Assembly: GCA_020152595.1 (NCBI GenBank)
Contig: JAIGNY010002010.1
Coordinates: 1,066,001 to 1,130,000, forward strand
From: Chiridota heheva
Lineage: Eukaryota > Echinodermata > Holothuroidea > Apodida > Chiridotidae
Length of the DNA: 64,000 nucleotides
Reading direction: 5' to 3'
Below, one piece after another: positions 1 through 47,720 of the stretch (positions are counted from its first letter, which is position 1; each line of letters begins with the position of its first letter). The notes beneath the pieces were generated by a model. The model searched no databases and was not told the DNA's origin. It saw only the letters and a list, made by a program, of their open reading frames with translations. Made by a program: the position numbers and the translations under genes.

Positions 1-448
1 ATGGAGAAATTATGTGTAGAGAGGGGGAGAGAGGGAGGGCAAAATTCAGAGCTATAATATTGAAAAAAAAATCCAAATTGTGGGTGAGAGCGTGAAGGGG
101 GATGAAATTTTGCTAATGGTAACCATGACCAACCATGACTTGCAGCATACAATCTATATAGATATGAACTTATGAAGATATATGGAAGTGAAGCTTGAAA
201 AAGAATTACAATCACGACTGCTGCACGTTTGAAATAATCCAAGCAAAGTACACAACTGAGATATGTACTAATGAGTCTCTTCTATCATGTCACAATGGCT
301 CACATTGTACACAAACATCAAATAACTCACAAATTGTACATAAAAATACAGCATTAAAATCATATGCCTGGGATAATTGAAGTCTACAATGTAGTCACAA
401 ATATAATATCAGCTACACATCCATAGCCTTTGTCGTTACTGTGATATG

Positions 449-653
449 AAATCAATCAGATATACATTGAAATCAATAACATAATTATTAAAATCAATAA
501 CATATACATTGAAATCAATTACATATACATTGAAATCAATTACATATACATTGAAATCAATTACATATACATTGAAATCAATAACATATACATTGAAATC
601 AATAAGATATACATTGAAATCAATAACATATACATTGAAATCAATAGCATACA
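449..653. repeat. 21-bp minisatellite, about 10 units
   Basis: The unit is AT-rich, contains AAATCAATAACATATACATT, and is repeated head to tail with single-base changes (AACATA/TACATA/AGATA) and one degenerate unit near 480. The unit length is a multiple of three, which keeps a minus-strand frame open (repeating YVIDFNV). That frame is a repeat artefact, not a gene. Confidence 0.9.
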
Positions 654-1770
654 CATGACTTTGTCCTGTTCCTTAAACTTTTGTGGCAAACCAAAACCAT
701 CAATAATATCTGGAGTAAATAATTAGACAACTTGTCCTAAATAAATGACCACTCAACCATGCAATAGATACTTTGACCTATACCTATAACATACTACTTC
801 CACAACAGTCTAGATAAAGATAATTAATCATAGAACCATGGAGCCAAGTTATATGGTCCTTATTGCATGTGGCTTAGATGATAAAGAAGAAGAAAAGTCT
901 GACCCGAGCTAATATTTGAGCAGCTGGGATGCAATTGTTCATATTTTGAAGAAAAAGGACCAGTAATGAGTACAGATGTGCGTAAATATCAAGATTCTGA
1001 ATGTCTATAATAAGAAAGAGATCTCATGGCAAAGGACCTCTTCCAATACATTACAAGAGACACATGCAGTAGGATATAGCCACCATCATCTAGCAATAGT
1101 TATTCACTCCATGCCCTTCTTATATCAAAAAAGAGGAAAAGGCACCAAATTTACATCCTTCAGACAAATGGTAAATGGACAGGTGATTTTAAGGCAACAT
1201 AAATCATTAGTAAATCTGCCAAAAATCATAATCAATGTTGGTTAACAATTTAGTATTTGACAGATTTTCAGGTCTAGACATGCAAATTTGTGATGTATGA
1301 GCTGGCAGACCTTTTGATTGGCTGATATAAAACCATCTTTTTTAATCCTGTGCCTCAATCTTTGGAAGAGAGCAGAAGATTCTCATAAATAATTGAAGAA
1401 TTTAACTATACCCCCCCAAAACACATTTTTCCCTTCATTTCTTTTACTTCTACCGAAGAATTTTAGGTGATTACAAAAACAAACAAACATTTCATGTGTC
1501 CAAAATGAAAGATTAAAATTCAATTGAAATTATTTCTTGCCTTTGCCTCCAAAACAGTGGTTCCGACCATTCAAGATTTGATTGTGTAATAGCCCTTGCA
1601 GTATAGGCTATAGAGCTTAAATCTAGTATGGTTGAAGGAATAGTTTTTTGTAAAATTTTAATTGAAAGAGCATACTTTTGGAGCCAATTTGATACAAAAA
1701 TCAGGTTGATATCATATTCCATTCAGGAGATAAGGATTTTTAAAGATTTCCCACTTGCATTTTAAAGTTT

Positions 1771-2935
1771 TTGTTTGTTTGTTTGTTTGATGAGGTCTTA
1801 ACGGCACCACGACAACGAAGGTCAAATTGTGCCTGAGAGGTCAGATCATTTTAGAGGTAGTAAGGAAAGAGACCAGGGGAAGAATGAGAGAAATTCAAGA
1901 ACAAAAGCCAGAAAGCTGTGATCGAGAGAGGAGGTGCATGGGTAAAACTAAAAACAAAGTAGAGAGGGGGTGGAAGAGGAGGATTAAATATGGTTGTAGA
2001 GGGATGCATGCTGAAGGAAGGAGACTATTTTATCTGGAGGATTTTTTTGGAAGAACTCAGCAATTGAGTTGTGGGAGCGAGAGAAGCTCTGGGAAGGTTG
2101 TACAGGGGGCAAGCAAGGAGAACGTGTTGGATTGTAAGGATGCAGTGGCAATTGTTACAGAGGGTTGGGGGAACCAATAAGGAGGTGGGAGTGAGTGAGG
2201 TGGGTGTGACCAATTCTAAGACGGGTAATATGAGCGTTGTCGTCGAGAAAGGTTGTTGATGGTGGATTTGATCGGGATTGTGGGCTGGATAACATGGAGT
2301 TTGTTATCAATTTGGAAGTTCCATAAGGTTTGCCAGCGGTCACGAACAAGAGAAGCGATAAGCGGTTTGATGTCAGAGAGGGTTTTGGGAAAAGGGGAAG
2401 GGAGGAGGTTAAGGGCAAGCTTAGCGGCTGTATCAGCCCTGTCATTGCCAGGGATGCCAACATGGCTGGGTATCCAGAAGAAAAGAACACTTTTCCTGCA
2501 GAGGGTGGGAGAAAGAGTTTCGGAGGAGGAGGTGGCAGGTGAGGTTATCCCATTTAAGATTGAGTAATGAAGTAAGAACAGCCTTAGAGTCAGAGAAAAT
2601 GGCAAAGTGACTAAGAGGAGAGTACTCAATAAAGTTGAGGGCGAGGAGAATGGCCTTAGCCTCGGCTGAAAAGATGGATGAGTGGTCAGGAAGTCTGCTA
2701 CTGAGGGTGATGTCTTGGATGATGGCAGCAGCAGCTGTCTTGTTGCCTTCCTTGGAGCCATCAGTATAGATGGAGGTGTAATTTGAGAGTTGGTCTTTGA
2801 TTTGGTTGTGGAGATTGATGAAGAGATTAGGGTGAGTTTGAGTTTTGTTATAAGTGGAGAGGTCTAGGTGGACAGAAGGAAGGGGTTTTTGTACAGTATG
2901 ATGAATTCGTGTTTGATGATGTCATAGAGGTAATT
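1771..2935 (-). mobile_element. 5'-truncated non-LTR retrotransposon (I/Jockey-type), RNase H to 3' end
   Basis: Read on the minus strand, the fragment starts inside a ribonuclease H domain. The acidic residues expected for catalysis are all visible: D in YTDGS near 2760, E in FSAEAKAI near 2670, D in FSDSKAVL near 2600, and the last D in IPGNDRADTAAK near 2440, just after the family motif WIPSHVGIPGN. A Cys/His segment typical of the C-terminus of these polyproteins follows (RLRIGHTHLTHSHLL, then CNNCHC and HVLLACP). At least two frameshifts separate these blocks (three different frames at 2216-2761, 2155-2490 and 2025-2213), so the copy is dead. It ends at a short tetranucleotide tail, (TTTG)n on the plus strand at 1771-1789, as I-clade-like elements often do. 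It lies in the same orientation as the host gene and downstream of it. The exact clade cannot be set without the reverse transcriptase. Confidence 0.85.
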
Positions 2936-3794
2936 CCATTGCAAATGTTTATGTATTTCTTTGAACGTTAATTGGTTGTTTCTGTATGATTAGAAACAAT
3001 TTTCCAAAAGTTATTAAAGTAAGGCATACTTGGTAGTGTATATAAATGTCTAACTTTCATCAATTTATTTTTCTAGCAAGTTTTACTAATAAAAAAGGGT
3101 GATAGATTTTAATAAAATACACAAACTTTGTGAGAGAATGTGTTGCTGTGATGTTATACTGAGCCTTTTCCTATTCGTTTATTGGCATTTTATCTGAACC
3201 TTAAAATTTGAGTATCTCCTGGTAGGAATAACATATCAACATGATTTTTGTACTAAATTGTTTCTAACAATTTTCTTTTTCTTACAAAAGGTTATGAAAA
3301 AAACATGGGAATATTCCTTTAAATCTATTAGCCACAAAAAATATACATGTATGTAGACATGGTCTATGATTTTACAAAGAGTTCAGTCAAAGTTAGGCAG
3401 CCAGTAATCAGACTAGTGATTAAACTTTTTTCCACAAGTTGTTAAATACTTCAAAATTATTTTGCAATTGTTAGGAAAGTGGCTTAGTTTATCTGTGTTT
3501 TAGTTCAATATATTTTTCTATAAAGCAATGGCACAAGAAAAAGAAAAAAACCTATCCTACTTTATCATTTGTTCACAAATATTTCAACAATACTCAAGAG
3601 CTTTCACATTTTTAAGTTTAGAGAAGTATGTTAAGGAAACAAAAACCTACAAGAAATAAGGCAAGCTTAACAACAAAAACTAAATTCAGTTTGCTCTTGC
3701 AATGGGAATTGAGTGACCTAATCTTCACTTCTGGTGTGCTGTATGACCCCAATTACCTGCTTGTTATCATCATGTCTTCAACACTAAACCATGC

Positions 3795-3800
3795 TTTATT
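3795..3800 (-). terminator. Candidate polyadenylation signal AATAAA
   Basis: The canonical hexamer on the minus strand lies about 220 bp after the proposed RhoGEF stop codon at 4017-4019. It is the nearest one I noticed. AATAAA is common by chance in AT-rich DNA, so this is only a candidate for the transcript end. Confidence 0.25.
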
Positions 3801-4016
3801 CTCCATGCACTTATACATCTAGGCTCACATGCATCTCACTTAAAATGGACAATCTCAGTGAGTGCAGGACCTCATTAAGCTCACATGCATGCATATCAGA
3901 TGGAACTGTGCCACCTCAAAAAAAAAAAAATACCTGATTAGTGCAAATTTGTAGCATGAATATTCAAAAATGCTTTCAAGAAAAGAATTCCATTTGCAAG
4001 ACTGACTGCAAAGCAA

Positions 4017-40202
<36,186 letters not shown>

Positions 40203-40408
40203 CTAAAATGACAATTATAATTTCTTTTGATGTGATTATCAAATAAAAGAGTTGGAGGTTCTGAAGGAGAAACCTTCTTGCGCACTTCTATCCATTCTCC
40301 TAAAGAGTGAAGGCTACCAACAAATCTGAGTTTTTCGGACTTGATGGCATTCACAATCCACATGTGATTATCAGTGTGGTATAGCTGGGACCCCTTCGCC
40401 ATCTTCAT
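40203..40408 (-). CDS. Possible alternative first coding exon (extension of 40113-40202)
   Basis: The frame of the 40113-40202 exon stays open through its acceptor for another 206 bp, up to two ATGs at 40408 and 40402. The second lies in a good start context (AAGATGG). The predicted start is MAKGSQLYHTDNHMWIVNAI, followed by KSEKLRFVGSLHSLGEWIEV. Open frames of this length are uncommon in such AT-rich DNA, and the codons are varied. A transcript starting here would encode a short GEF lacking PDZ and RGS-like domains. No promoter element was recognised and the peptide matches nothing I know, so it may be chance. Confidence 0.35.
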
Positions 40409-41934
40409 ATTCTGTTCTACAAATACAAACTGCTAGAAGTCAACTTTCCTGCAAGCACTGGAAATCACCCAGTCTTGGAATTTGTTTATTCACAGTAGAT
40501 TCAAAACAGTTATCTATCATTATTTCCATAGTTAAACCCTCACGAAAACCTTATGTGTCCAAAACAATTGATTGTGCAAGTTCCATTCCGTTTACGATAT
40601 TTCAAAGACAAAGACAAGCTTAAAATTCTCCAGCAATACTAGTAGTTTATTCGTTCAAGATGCTGTCCTTCGTACAGAGTGTCTGTTACTTGTGCACCCA
40701 TTCTAACTATAGTTGAGCCAATCTCTTTTAGGTATTTCCCAGCACGCACCACAAACTTCACCTTTTCACCTCATAATTTTCTTCAAATGGAATTCACAGA
40801 AAATAAGTCAAACATACCATTTCTTGCTTTGCAAAATTTCAAAGAGGCAAAACACACGCTCCTGAGTGGACGCAAGTAAACAAGATTCTTAGCGAACGAG
40901 TTCAATACAAAAATTCCTATAATTGTCCATCACACACTTGGTAAAAATTGATACAGATGTACTAAATATGTTCATCTAATACCACTTCTGAAGTCAAAAT
41001 CTCCAAATACTGAAAATGTTTACATCCACAGACATTCAAAATTTGTTAAATTTCTCACACTACTAACCAAACCACATTTTACAAATTAGTCTTCCTTTTC
41101 CCCTGACAGTGATATCAAAATGTCTTTTGGAAACCGTAACATAAATATGTTTTACAAAATTGTTCATAAACCCTTGTTTGTTGCACTTCCTCTTCCAAAT
41201 GTTTGTTTTGATTCACTAAATTTGTGCAACTTTGTGACATCTACTGGGTATCGTTAGTCAGAAAACGGTTGGAATTTTAAAGTCTACCTTTGTCTAAAAC
41301 TGATGACTGGAACAAACTTCTGATGTGAGTCACTTTGTACCATTACTGTTACTTATTAGTTCATTCAAATTTATTCACATATACATTAAAAAAAGGAGGC
41401 AATATATGAGCAGGATTTTGTGCAAAGCTTCAACTGTTAGCACTGTGTAGTACAGGAAACCTTAAACCAAGACTGTGAACTCATTTGACCTGAAAATAAC
41501 CATAAAAGAACAGCTGTATGGTAACAATATCATGCTCTACCTAGAAATAGCGTGAACAAACCAAACTATGTATGGACTACTTACTGCACAGATTTTGATT
41601 TACAGTTCCTCATAAAGTTCAATCTTTCTCAACAAATAATACAATGCTTCAAAGTAGTCACTATGAATCTGGGATAACTACAAAACTTTGACAATTTATG
41701 CAAAAAAGGTCATGAGTAAACTGACAGAAGCCTAATGATTGCAGCATGATCAAATATTGTCATAACATAGTACTACAAGATCTCTACTTACACCAGGCCA
41801 GGCTTAAAAAATGTTTTGTTTGTAGTAACAAATCTTGCTTTAAAAAAGTCGGTAGGTACACAGGCAATATTTGATATTTTTGGCCAAAATTCAATCTTTC
41901 ATTTAAGATAAAAAATGTTTTTTTTTTTTTTTTT

Positions 41935-42123
41935 GAGTAGGTAGTAATTTTGTTGGATAGGTAGGGTTATTTAAGTAGGTAGTAATTTTGTTGGATAGGT
42001 AGGGTTATTTGAGTAGGTAGTAATTTTGTTGGATAGGTAGGGTTATTTGAGTAGGTAGTAATTTTGTTGGATAGGTAGGGTTATTTGAGTAGGTAGTAAT
42101 TTTTTTGGCTAGGTTGGGTTATT
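41935..42123. repeat. 38-bp minisatellite, 5 units
   Basis: The unit begins GAGTAGGTAGTAATTTTGTT and continues GGATAGGTAGGGTTATTT. The last unit is diverged (TTTTTTTGGCTAGGTTGGG). It follows a T-run at 41919-41934. Confidence 0.93.
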
Positions 42124-43659
42124 CGAAACAAACAGGTTTTTTTTAAGGATGACCTTATTAGGGATATAGCTCCCCTTTGTCAAAGTCACACTTTCTCATG
42201 CCAAAAAGGTTTCTCTTTAAGCCTACCCGCACCCAACACCCGAGTTATTTCTGAAAACTCAGGAATGACAATTACCAACCCGACTTCCTGTTCAGTGTAT
42301 TGTGTTTCCACTTCAAACAATGATTGTTTATCTGTCGTTCGCATGCACACCACAGTCAAGTATTACAAGGTTTTTTGTGTGTATAGGATAACAGAAGCCA
42401 GTGCTAGGTAATCAGGGCACTTTTGTGATTGAAATCACTCATCCGTATAAAGTGTCCTAGTGGGAGAAATTTGTTTGCAAACTGGTGATAAAAGTAGTTC
42501 TGTATTATATGCCTGAGGTGATGTGTGCATTAACTGTGAATGATTGACGGACCATTTCTCCTAAGGAAAGCTATTGCTTCATGTTCCAAAATGCACACTA
42601 TTTAAAAGGAGGGGGTAGTAGTATTGGGGGACAAGCTGCTGAAAACACTTATTTTATTTGTCCCAACAGTTTTGGCCAGAAAAAGTGGAAATCATGACTG
42701 AAGGTCTGAAGCTCAAATTGTTGAGACTTTACTTTTTGCCTCTAGTCATTTGACAATTTGGTTGGTTGAATTTTTGGTAATTAACTCAAATGATATTCAG
42801 TGAACTGCAAATTGTAAGCAGATTATGAGGTCAATATTATTTTCTTTTTTTTTAAAGATGCAAAAAATATTTTAACAATGGTATTACTAAGAATGTCTAT
42901 GGTTAAAATTTCATTTAATCTCAAACAGTAGGGAGTCCATTTTACCTTTTAAAAGTTAGTTTCCCACTAGAAAATATTTCTTTCAAATTTTTCAAAAACG
43001 GAACAATAACAGAAATCTTGGTATAGTCAAAACCAAAATTTGAAAGTAAAAAAAAAAATTTAAAACAAGTTGAATCACTCAGCCCCTTGCTGTACCTTCG
43101 CCTTTAACGATTATCTCTAACTAAAAAACTGAAATTAAATTGCTAAATAAATACAGAGGCACTGCAACAGTAATGCCAAGGAAAAGGGTGAATTTGCAGC
43201 ATAAAGAAAACCCCGGAGACTGTCTCGAAGAATCAATATTTTTTCCTTAATTGCCCACCGTGACGCAATGTACGCATACCTCCTACATAAAACTGTATAT
43301 CTAACAGCGTTTATCCCCATCGCATTAACTTAATGATGGAGGAAAGTCCTAAAAATTCTTGACATTACCAAAATAAAGGAGAACTTCTTCAAAGCTTCTT
43401 CTTTAAATAAGCTTATTCAAACCGCCCACTGACAGATATAGAATAATGCATGGCATAGGCCCTATATAACTAGGGCAATGATTCGGTTCCTTATACAGAC
43501 TGGATTTACCATGACCTTGACTGCTAATAGAATGACTTTTTCTATGTCCATAGTTGGGAGATTTTAATGTATAGTAGTTTCTTAAGTATAATTACATTAT
43601 GCATTCCATACAAAGCTTGTGGTGATACTTAAAGTATGTACAATAAATTTCAGATTGAT

Positions 43660-44450
43660 GAGGTTGTCAGTGCTAATGGTGAAGATGACAATGGTGGCGA
43701 TGATGATGGCAAAAATGATGATATAGATGACTGATGGTAGAAATGATGATGGTGTACATGATGATGGCAGAAATTATGGTATAGATGAATGGTTGTAGAA
43801 ATGGTGATGGTGTAGATGATGTCAGAAATGATGATATATATAAATGATGGTAGAAATGATGGCAGAAATGATGGGATAGATGGATGGTAGCAATGTTGAT
43901 GGTGTAGATGATGATGATAGAAATGATGGTATAGATTAATTTTGCTAGAAATAATGGTGTAGATGATGATGGTAGAGATGATGATAATAGAAATGATGGT
44001 ATAGATTAATGTTGCTAGAAATGATGGTGTAGATGATGATGGTAGAGATGATGATGATAGAAATGGTGGTGTAGATGATAATGGTAGAATTGATGGTATA
44101 GCTGAATGTTGCTAGAAATGATGGTGTAGATGATGATGGTAGAGATGATGATGATAGATATGGTGGTGTAGATGATGATAGCAGAAATGATGGTATAGAT
44201 AAATGATGGTAGAAATAATGATGTAGATGATGATGGTGAGATGATAGAAATGGTGGTGTAAATAATGGCAGAAATTATGGTACAGATGACTAATGGTAGA
44301 AATGTTGATGGTGTAGATGATGGTGGTGTAGATGATGGTGGTGTAGATGATGGTGGTGTAGATGACGATGGCAGAAATGATGGTATAGATGAATGATGGT
44401 AGAAATTATGATGGTGTTATAGTAAGAGTCATAGAAATGATGATGTTCAG
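43660..44450. repeat. Imperfect GATG-rich minisatellite
   Basis: About 790 bp of irregular repeats built from ATGATGGTAGAAATGATG and GGTGTAGATGATGATGG, with no fixed period; locally a 15-bp unit (GGTGTAGATGATGGT) is repeated at 44308-44362. It reads as poly-H/poly-D in open frames, which are artefacts. Confidence 0.9.
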
Positions 44451-45730
44451 GTTGATGACAATGATATAACGGCAAATTGTGTGATGACAACGATTGTCAT
44501 TAGACTAATAAACCGTACATTCATTTGATCACTTTTCATATTCTATTTCACTAACAAAGAAATAAATGAACCTTTACTTGCAATTTCTGACCAAATTATT
44601 GATATGCTATATTAATATATGCTGGATCTTATTGAAGATACAACACATATATGAATACAACCTGGTACCGATACCAAGTTCCAACATGTGACTCATAGTA
44701 GCAATCAAGTCCAATATAGTACACTCGAACTTCTCCATTCCAGAAGCACTGCAAGCCTATCATAACATCATCACCTACACCTGGTACATTAAGGATTCCT
44801 GCCATCTATGTCATTCATTATCAACTAACATTTATGTTTGTGGGTGGGTGCATGATGATCCACCTACGTGTATGGAGGTTTAGCCATTAATAAACTCCTT
44901 AGAGTCAATTGGCCGTGGCATTTGACAATTTACAAGAATGTCAAGTCCTCAGAGGTTAAAGAGATATGTATAAAATGCAACCAAATTATGTCAATCTTAG
45001 AATAAGATCCTATTTCAAAAGAATCTGAAATAAAACTAAAAAAAAGTTATAATCTAGCAAATAAGAATGTACTTTTCACTTCACAAAAATAGACATGGGT
45101 TGCTCAGTTTTGCATTGCATGTATTAAGAACTTTTAAACTGTTTCGATCAATCAATATTTTATCCAGGGCTGTATCTTTATAAAGCGCTCATTGTATATT
45201 CTCAAGACATCACACAATTGTTACATTTTGTTCATAACAGAAAGAAGTACATTTTTATAAAAGAAAAATATTACTACATTTTTTTTTGTGAAGTCATTTT
45301 ATACTTTTTACCTTTATTACATTTTTTCTTTTATAAAGCAAAATATTATTTCTACAATTTTGGAAATCTCAATCCATTAGTTAAACTTATTAAATTCACA
45401 GCTTGTGTTAAATTGGTACGATCAGTAACATATGAAAATAATTATGTTACTTTTTTTTCCGTGTCTGAGCATATATATCTGTGATATATTTCAGTGCATC
45501 CAACTTTGATTAGAAATTTCCTTACAGACCTTGGTACTTTATAAATCAATAAAAGCACCTGATATACGTTTTCAAAATTTGCTGAAGAAAATGAAGCAGC
45601 GACAACAAACTCATAATTCTCTCACAATGACGCAAACCACTTCGATCGCTGAATTATGAATTATGTTCCAAAGTGAACATAAATATTTTTCATGACATGT
45701 GAATAAACATTCGGTGCTTGTCTTCCAATT

Positions 45731-46078
45731 CTCAACTTTTAATCCCTTACAATGGTTTGATCGCACACAGATCCTAATAAACTTTATACCACAATACCTA
45801 GGGCAAATATGGTGCTAAAAAATGAGGAAATCTTTTAATCCCTTGCAATGGCTTGGTCATGCACATATCCTAATTAACTTTACCACAATATCTAGGGCAA
45901 ATATGGGGTAAAAAATGAGGAAATCTCTTAATCCCTTGCAATGGCTTGGTCATGCACATATCCTAATCAACTTTACCACAATATCTAGGGCAAATATGGG
46001 GTAAAAAAAATGAGGAAATCTCAACTTTGAATCCCTTGCACACACATGTATCCTAATAAACTTTACCACAATAGCTAC
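45731..46078. repeat. ~95-bp tandem repeat, about 3.7 units
   Basis: Units begin CTTTTAATCCCTTGCAATGG, continue through CACAATATCTAGGGCAAATA and end AAAAATGAGGAAATCT. Starts are near 45736, 45832, 45925 and 46020. The last unit has an internal deletion. Confidence 0.92.
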
Positions 46079-47018
46079 AATCCAAATCCTAAATACATAC
46101 AACAGGCTTGGGGATCTGGGGTAATGATAACATTGAACCTCTTTAGTAGTAGAATCTGTTAAGGTTGTTTAGGCAATGTTAATCAACATTGATTAATAAT
46201 TCTTGTTTTGTTGATACTCATTATAGAGATTAAGAATCATTTGATAATGAATACTTGCTTCTATCTTTCAAATACAGGCCATTTCAAACAGACTTACATG
46301 TTTAATGAGCAATGTTACTGCCGCAGTACGCATCGCGGTATCGCCACGTGGTTAGCATACCCTGATCGTAAAATCAAGAACCCAGATTACGTAATATGGC
46401 CTTTTATCCAAAATATGGGGGAGAGAAGAGGCAAATTTTCCCCAAAATGTACTGAATTTTTAAGATTATACAGAAAAGTAAGGGAGGGGGGAATTACAAC
46501 CTCGCAAATTATGGCCCTGCCAATTGTCTGCCAATATTTGCCGTAAATATCTGTATAAAGTGAATATTTCTGAAAGAATATTACTGGAAGTCAGTAGGCC
46601 TATCTTATAGTTTGATTTTGTGACTTAACTAAGTTATCCCATCCCTACCTAACTTTCGGTAGGAACATCCCACTCTTGCCAATACCAGTGGGGAAAGGAC
46701 CTGAACACTGAAGTTCTCACAGGTGCAGATCAAGGGGACAAAGGAGTAATTCCCCCTTCCCCCCTGCCCATAGATTACGTTTGCAAATTTATTTGTTTAC
46801 TATTGACCTTAGAAATTTTGACCAAATCTTAAGCTATAATTTGACTCATTAAGTAAAGAACAAATTTTGAATGCTCATTTTGTTTATTTTCATACATAGT
46901 TCTTTCTAGGTTGGGAAATTTTGTCAAACTTAATGTAACATATAGATTTATAAAACAACAATCTGTATAAATTCCAACCAACTCTAAGCCCTTATTTGGC
47001 TGTCAAATTAATAAAATG

Positions 47019-47720
47019 ATTTGTTTGTTTGATAAAGGCTTAACTGCACCGCGACAAGTAGGAAGAAAAGAAAATAGGAGTCTGAAAGAAGTACGGGGAC
47101 TTATAGCCAGGAAGCTGGGATCGAGAGGGGAAGTGCAGGGGTGCTAAAAAAGGCAAAAGAAGCTAGAGGGGGTGGGAGAGGAGAACTAAATATGGCTGTA
47201 GAGGAAAGCACGATGAAGGAAAGAGATAATTTTAAACGTTTTTTTTTTTTTTTTTTTGAAAGAGCTCGGCTATGGAGTTATGAGGGGTGATAAAAGCCCT
47301 GGGAAATTGTACAGGGGGCAGGTAAAGAGGATGTGGTGGACTGTGAGCGGGCAATGGCAATTGTTGCAGAGGGGTTGGGGAAGCTATTAAGGAGGTGGGG
47401 GTGAGTGAGGTGGGTGTGACCTATTCTAAGGTGGGTGATGTGGACGTTGTCGATACAGAAGAGATTGTGGATGTTGGGTTTGATCGGAATGGTGGGCTGG
47501 ATGACGTGGAGTTTGTTGTCAATTTGTGAATCCCATGAGGTTTGCCAGCGGTCACGAACAAGGGAAGCGATAACTGGTTTGACTTCAGAAAGGGTTTTGG
47601 GAAAGGGCGTAGGGAGGAGGTTGAGGGCAAGCTTAGCAGCTGAATCAGCTGTCATTGCCAGGGGTGCCAACATGGCTGGGTATCCAGAAGAAACGAATAC
47701 TTTTCCTGCAGGGGAAGGGA
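47019..47720 (-). mobile_element. Truncated LINE 3' end with RNase H remnant
   Basis: Starts on the plus strand with TTTGTTTGTTTGATAAAGGC. On the minus strand the RNase H end motif is split by a frameshift (FVSSGYPAMLAPLAMTADSA replacing the SHVGIPGND region in one frame). AAKLALNLLPTPFPKTLSEV, DRWQTSWDSQIDNKLHVIQP and ITHLRIGHTHLTHPHLL follow. It is closely similar to the copy at 1771-2935 and dead. A T-run of 17 lies at about 47241-47257. Confidence 0.82.

Larger units (their letters stand above)
1..4016. other. Downstream flank of the RhoGEF gene
   Basis: No host coding exon is supported here. The stretch holds a 21-bp minisatellite (449-653) and a degraded LINE 3' end (1771-2935). The rest is AT-rich sequence with scattered stops in all frames. 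A hexamer AATAAA on the minus strand at 3795-3800 lies about 220 bp past the proposed stop codon and could mark the transcript end. Confidence 0.5.

Noticed and set aside
42655..42680. Third copy of the mariner-like MITE (TTTGTCCCAACAGTTTTGGCC)
   Set aside because: Only about 20 bases match one end; no partner end or interior was found.
46208..46546. Plus-strand open frame of 112 codons
   Set aside because: It stands alone, has no recognisable domain or splice context, and lies in AT-rich repeat-flanked DNA.
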